DNA from: Demequina sp. NBRC 110055
Lineage (GTDB): Bacteria; Actinomycetota; Actinomycetes; Actinomycetales; Demequinaceae
Reading direction: 5' to 3'
DNA: 64,000 nucleotides
Assembly (NCBI RefSeq): GCF_002090135.1
Contig: NZ_BBRL01000011.1
Coordinates: forward strand, 1 to 64,000
Shown here piece by piece: positions 61,640 to 64,000 of this stretch. Numbering within the stretch: the first letter of the stretch is position 1; each line of letters begins with the position of its first letter. The position numbers and the translations under genes are program-made. The notes under the pieces were generated by a model, which did no database searches, was not told the origin of the DNA, and saw nothing but the letters and a program-made list of their open reading frames with translations.

Positions 61640-62525
61640 CGTACCCGCGGGTCCTTGATCTTGCCGCCGACGGCATCCCCGTCGCGGTGACCTGCCGAGG
61701 GACACGGCTCTTCCAAGCAGGCGATTTACAAGTGGGAGGCCAACCCCATCACGGACGCCGACCATGATCGTGCCTACCTGATCAACGCCGCGCTCGACGT
61801 CCACTCCGACGATCCCGAGTTCGGCTACCGGTTCATTTCCGACGAACTCCAGGCACTCGGCCTCGAGGTGTCGCGCAACAAGGTCCACTCGCTGTGCAAG
61901 GAAGCAGGCATTATCGCCGCCGTGCACAAGCGCACAGGCTCGGGCAAGAAAGCCGGTCCGCCTGTCCTCGACGACCACGTCGAGCGCGCGTTCACCGCCG
62001 ACGCCCCCCACCGGGTGTGGCTGACCGACATCACCGTGTCTCTGGACCGGCGACGGCAAGCTCTACCTGTGTGCCATCAAGGACGTGTTCTCGAACCGCA
62101 TCGTGGGCTACGCGATCGACAGCCGGATGAAGTCCTCGCTGGCGGCCGCCGCCCTTGAGCAAGCCGTTGCCCGACGGACACTCGTGGGTGCTGATCTGAG
62201 CGATCTGACGTGCCATTCGGACAGAGGAAGCCAGTTCCGCTCCAGGCGCTTCGTCGGGGCCCTGAACGCCCATGGCATCCGCGGCTCGATGGGCCGCGTC
62301 GGTGCTGCTGGCGACAATGCCGCGATGGAGTCGTTCTTCTCGCTGCTGCAAAAGAACATTCTCAACCGCAAGCGGTGGGAGTCCCGCGAGGAGCCCCGTC
62401 TGGCGATCATCACGTGGATCGAGAAGACTTACGATCGACGCCGCCGGCAAGCACGCCTGGGCCGGATGACGCCCATAGAGTTTGAGACCGTTTACGCTAC
62501 CCAACAGGTCGCTCTCGTGGCCTGA
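61636..62525 (+). pseudogene. IS3-family orfB with two frameshifts
   Basis: The integrase parts are DLAADGIPVAVTCR, then (other frame) AYLINAALDVHSDDPEFGYRFISDELQ, APHRVWLTDIT with the first Asp, a shift near 62040, then YAIDSRMKSSL, LTCHSDRGSQF (second Asp), GDNAAMESFFSLLQ (Glu) and AIITWIEKTYDRRRRQ. Shifts at about 61705 and 62040 break the reading frame. Programmed -1 shift does not explain them. Confidence 0.85.
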
Positions 62526-62612
62526 CCACCCCGGTCAACCGATCTTGGGGCAGACCCGGCCGCTACGCAACGCACCCGCGAATCGTCCCGAGAAGCCATA
62601 CCTCTAAACAAA

Positions 62613-63083
62613 CTACAGAGCATCGAGCACGTAGATGTCGCTGGCCGTGCGCTGGAGAAACCACTCGTGGTCTGACATGCGCGGCCGAAAGCTGCTGAGC
62701 GGCTGGGAGGGGTCGGCGGTTGTCGCGCTCCAGTAGTACTGGTGTCGCGAGCCGCGGCGGATGAGGGTGTGGGAGTAGTCACCGTCGCGGCCTTGCCCTA
62801 AGCCGTCGACGTCCGTCTCCGGCGGGTATGAGATGACACCCCGAAGAGGGAGCCACTGGTTGTCGTAGGGCGAGTGATGGGTGGGGCCAACGCCGCGTGC
62901 GCGCATCATGCGTGGGCCTTCTCCGCGTGAGTCGATGTAGTACTTCGTGCTGGATTCGGTGACGACGACGATGAGAAGTTTGTCGACACTGAGGTCGACC
63001 GAGGGGACGGACTCACCCAGGAGCGGGTGGTCATCACCGATGCCGCTGGTTGCGCCAGGGTTTGACTCACGGGGTGCGCTCAC
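62613..63083 (-). CDS. Unknown protein of the 'SSxxYYIDxR' family (member C)
   Basis: A 156-residue protein. TESSTKYYIDSRGEGPRMMRARGVG and DNQWLPLRGVISYP align with members A (47922) and B (49211), member A being closest. The C-terminal half includes HQYYWSATTADPS and ends in FLQRTASDIYVLDAL. No known family or membrane segment. GTG start without a clear ribosome site. It lies between the IS and a HAD phosphatase gene on the same strand. Confidence 0.72.
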   Translation of the reverse strand: MSAPRESNPGATSGIGDDHPLLGESVPSVDLSVDKLLIVVVTESSTKYYIDSRGEGPRMMRARGVGPTHHSPYDNQWLPLRGVISYPPETDVDGLGQGRDGDYSHTLIRRGSRHQYYWSATTADPSQPLSSFRPRMSDHEWFLQRTASDIYVLDAL

Positions 63084-63288
63084 GACAGTGCGCTCTTCGA
63101 TGGGTTACCAAGGTCGGCGATGCCGTAGCGGAGGCGCCCTCGGATCGCAGACTTCGGCCCGGGCACGGCGCCAGCCGGCGCGAGTTGGCCGCGGACCGCG
63201 TATGCATCAGTCCGTTCGTTGGCGAGGACACTCGGCGGTCGCCGATTCTCGATCCACGACCCGGGACGGGGGGCGGCGCATCTCATCA

Positions 63289-63846
63289 TCACGCGCCCTC
63301 CAAGAACTGCTCGATGTGTTGAATGTGGTCGCTCGTGATGCCACGGCGACGATCGGGGCACACTGCGAGTACAGATTCGTGCAGCCACCCCAGTTCGTGG
63401 TCGCGCTGCTGCAAAGCAACTTCGCGCCGCCATGTGTCGATGTCGTCGTCGATCCACACCGCACGCACGCCACGAGCCGCGACGGCGCGGTTGACGTTCT
63501 GGGCTTTCCACCAGGAAAAGCTGGTCGGGGTGTTCTTCACCACCCATGGAGCGACCGGCCAGTCGTGCCCGAGACCGACAATGGGAGCCAGGAGGTCGAC
63601 CGCATGGTCGCCCCACGTCGTGCACCAGCGCATCTGCACGCCGGGCATGGCCCCCATGACACGCAGAGCGTCGACGGCGGCGAGATTCCAGGTGAGAGTC
63701 CCTGCGCCCATCGGCGCTCCGAAGTCCACGTAGCGGCTTCGCCACGTGTCGGCGGGCCAGTGCTCCAGGTCGTCAGGCCCGTCGGGCTGCGCGTTGATCA
63801 CGCCGTCGATATCGACGAACACCTCTGCGCCGGCGCTACGCGTCAT
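63289..63846 (-). CDS. HAD-like phosphatase, SAK/RNA-repair-type domain
   Basis: A 185-residue HAD-fold protein. The nucleophile motif is EVFVDIDGVINAQP (about residues 7-20), the second motif is in MRWCTTWGDHAVDL, and the Asp motif is RAVWIDDDIDTW. The W.T.W and WIDDD patterns match the HAD domain of Swiss-Army-Knife RNA-repair proteins and related stand-alone actinobacterial HADs, so a 3'-phosphatase-like activity on nucleic acids is possible. The gene lies 205 nt from family member C. Confidence 0.8.
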   Translation of the reverse strand: MTRSAGAEVFVDIDGVINAQPDGPDDLEHWPADTWRSRYVDFGAPMGAGTLTWNLAAVDALRVMGAMPGVQMRWCTTWGDHAVDLLAPIVGLGHDWPVAPWVVKNTPTSFSWWKAQNVNRAVAARGVRAVWIDDDIDTWRREVALQQRDHELGWLHESVLAVCPDRRRGITSDHIQHIEQFLEGA

Positions 63847-63988
63847 CGTGATTGCCGAAAACGTCGAGGCGTAGCAAGCATTCGAGCTGGGGTTCCGCGC
63901 GACGCGCACGCCAGGGCCGCAGCCAGCTTCCGCGTAGCACCGCATCTTGCGCCGTCGCGACTGCGACAGGAATCACATCAAGAATCAC
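63836..63988 (-). CDS. Possible small protein overlapping the HAD gene start
   Basis: A 50-codon frame from a GTG at 63988 with GGGGTG upstream, ending in a TAG that overlaps the HAD start by 11 nt. VILDVIPVAVATAQDAVLRGSW is protein-like but no family is known; it may extend beyond the window edge. Overlap with the HAD start suggests coupling. Confidence 0.35.
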   Translation of the reverse strand: MILDVIPVAVATAQDAVLRGSWLRPWRARRAEPQLECLLRLDVFGNHDDA

Positions 63989-64000
63989 AATTCACCCCAT

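Larger units (their letters stand above)
61290..62557 (+). mobile_element. IS3-family insertion sequence, second type
   Basis: A 1.27-kb element with inverted ends GGGTCTGGCCCAAGATCGATTGAC (61290-61313) and the matching right end (62533-62557) differing at a few positions. It holds an intact orfA and an orfB with two frameshifts. It is a different IS from the one at 53.1 kb: the two orfA proteins are only moderately alike. No target duplication seen. Confidence 0.85.

Noticed and set aside
1-64000. CRISPR array
   Set aside because: No set of evenly spaced identical repeats of 24-40 nt was seen. The shortest regular array is the three 7-nt TCTAG units at 52116.

Overview
The window is a high-GC actinobacterial chromosome segment, most likely from the order Micrococcales (a Demequina- or Cellulomonas-like organism; this is inferred from gene content and no 16S gene is present). 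Supporting signs are a homodimeric AceE pyruvate dehydrogenase, a polyphosphate glucokinase, a PucR-type FasR beside fabD-fabH-acpP-fabF, DUF3052 and DUF3145 proteins, a 6C RNA, an A-type RNase P RNA, and many genes whose start codon lies 6-7 nt after a TANNNT element, which implies leaderless mRNAs.

From 1 to about 41 kb the content is ordinary core chromosome: pantothenate synthesis (panB), methionine aminopeptidase with ppgK, an O-antigen-ligase-like protein, a 6C RNA, a LytR-CpsA-Psr protein divergent from a formate/nitrite-type channel, an HtrA-like protease behind an SNF2 helicase, rnpB, yaaA, a phosphatase/zinc-ribbon/Nif3 run, a K+ channel, tRNA-Val(UAC), AhpE with DUF3052, aceE, the fatty acid synthase cluster, the NAD(P)HX repair pair nnrE/nnrD around def, csbD, an ABC ATPase, the glycerol operon glpD-glpF-glpK divergent from a SorC-type regulator, and dinB. 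Control elements are visible: a 17-nt palindrome upstream of both fasR and fabD, two SorC-like operators 21 bp apart in the glp intergenic region, several strong hairpin terminators, and a hairpin that buries the htrA ribosome binding site.

From about 41.3 kb to the end the window is an accessory island. Codon use looks less strictly GC-rich, IS3-family elements and remnants are frequent, and most genes are unknown. It carries a DUF6308 protein, a membrane protein, a two-gene Hachiman anti-phage system (hamA nuclease-like and hamB helicase, overlapping by 8 nt), a protein with a possible Abi/HEPN-like C-terminus, a metallophosphoesterase operon, an orphan HigA-like antitoxin and a KfrA-like protein.

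Two sets of unknown genes stand out. One is a three-member protein family sharing an SSxxYYIDxR...PRxMRARGxG core; two members flank a metallophosphoesterase gene and one lies beside a HAD phosphatase gene. The other is a four-gene overlapping operon encoding a cysteine-patterned lipoprotein, a periplasmic adaptor with a peptidoglycan-binding domain, an ABC ATPase and a MacB-like permease. Two more lipoproteins of the same cysteine family are encoded nearby on the opposite strand. This looks like an undescribed envelope export or sensing module. Both IS3 copies at 53.1-54.2 and 61.3-62.6 kb are frameshifted and probably dead.
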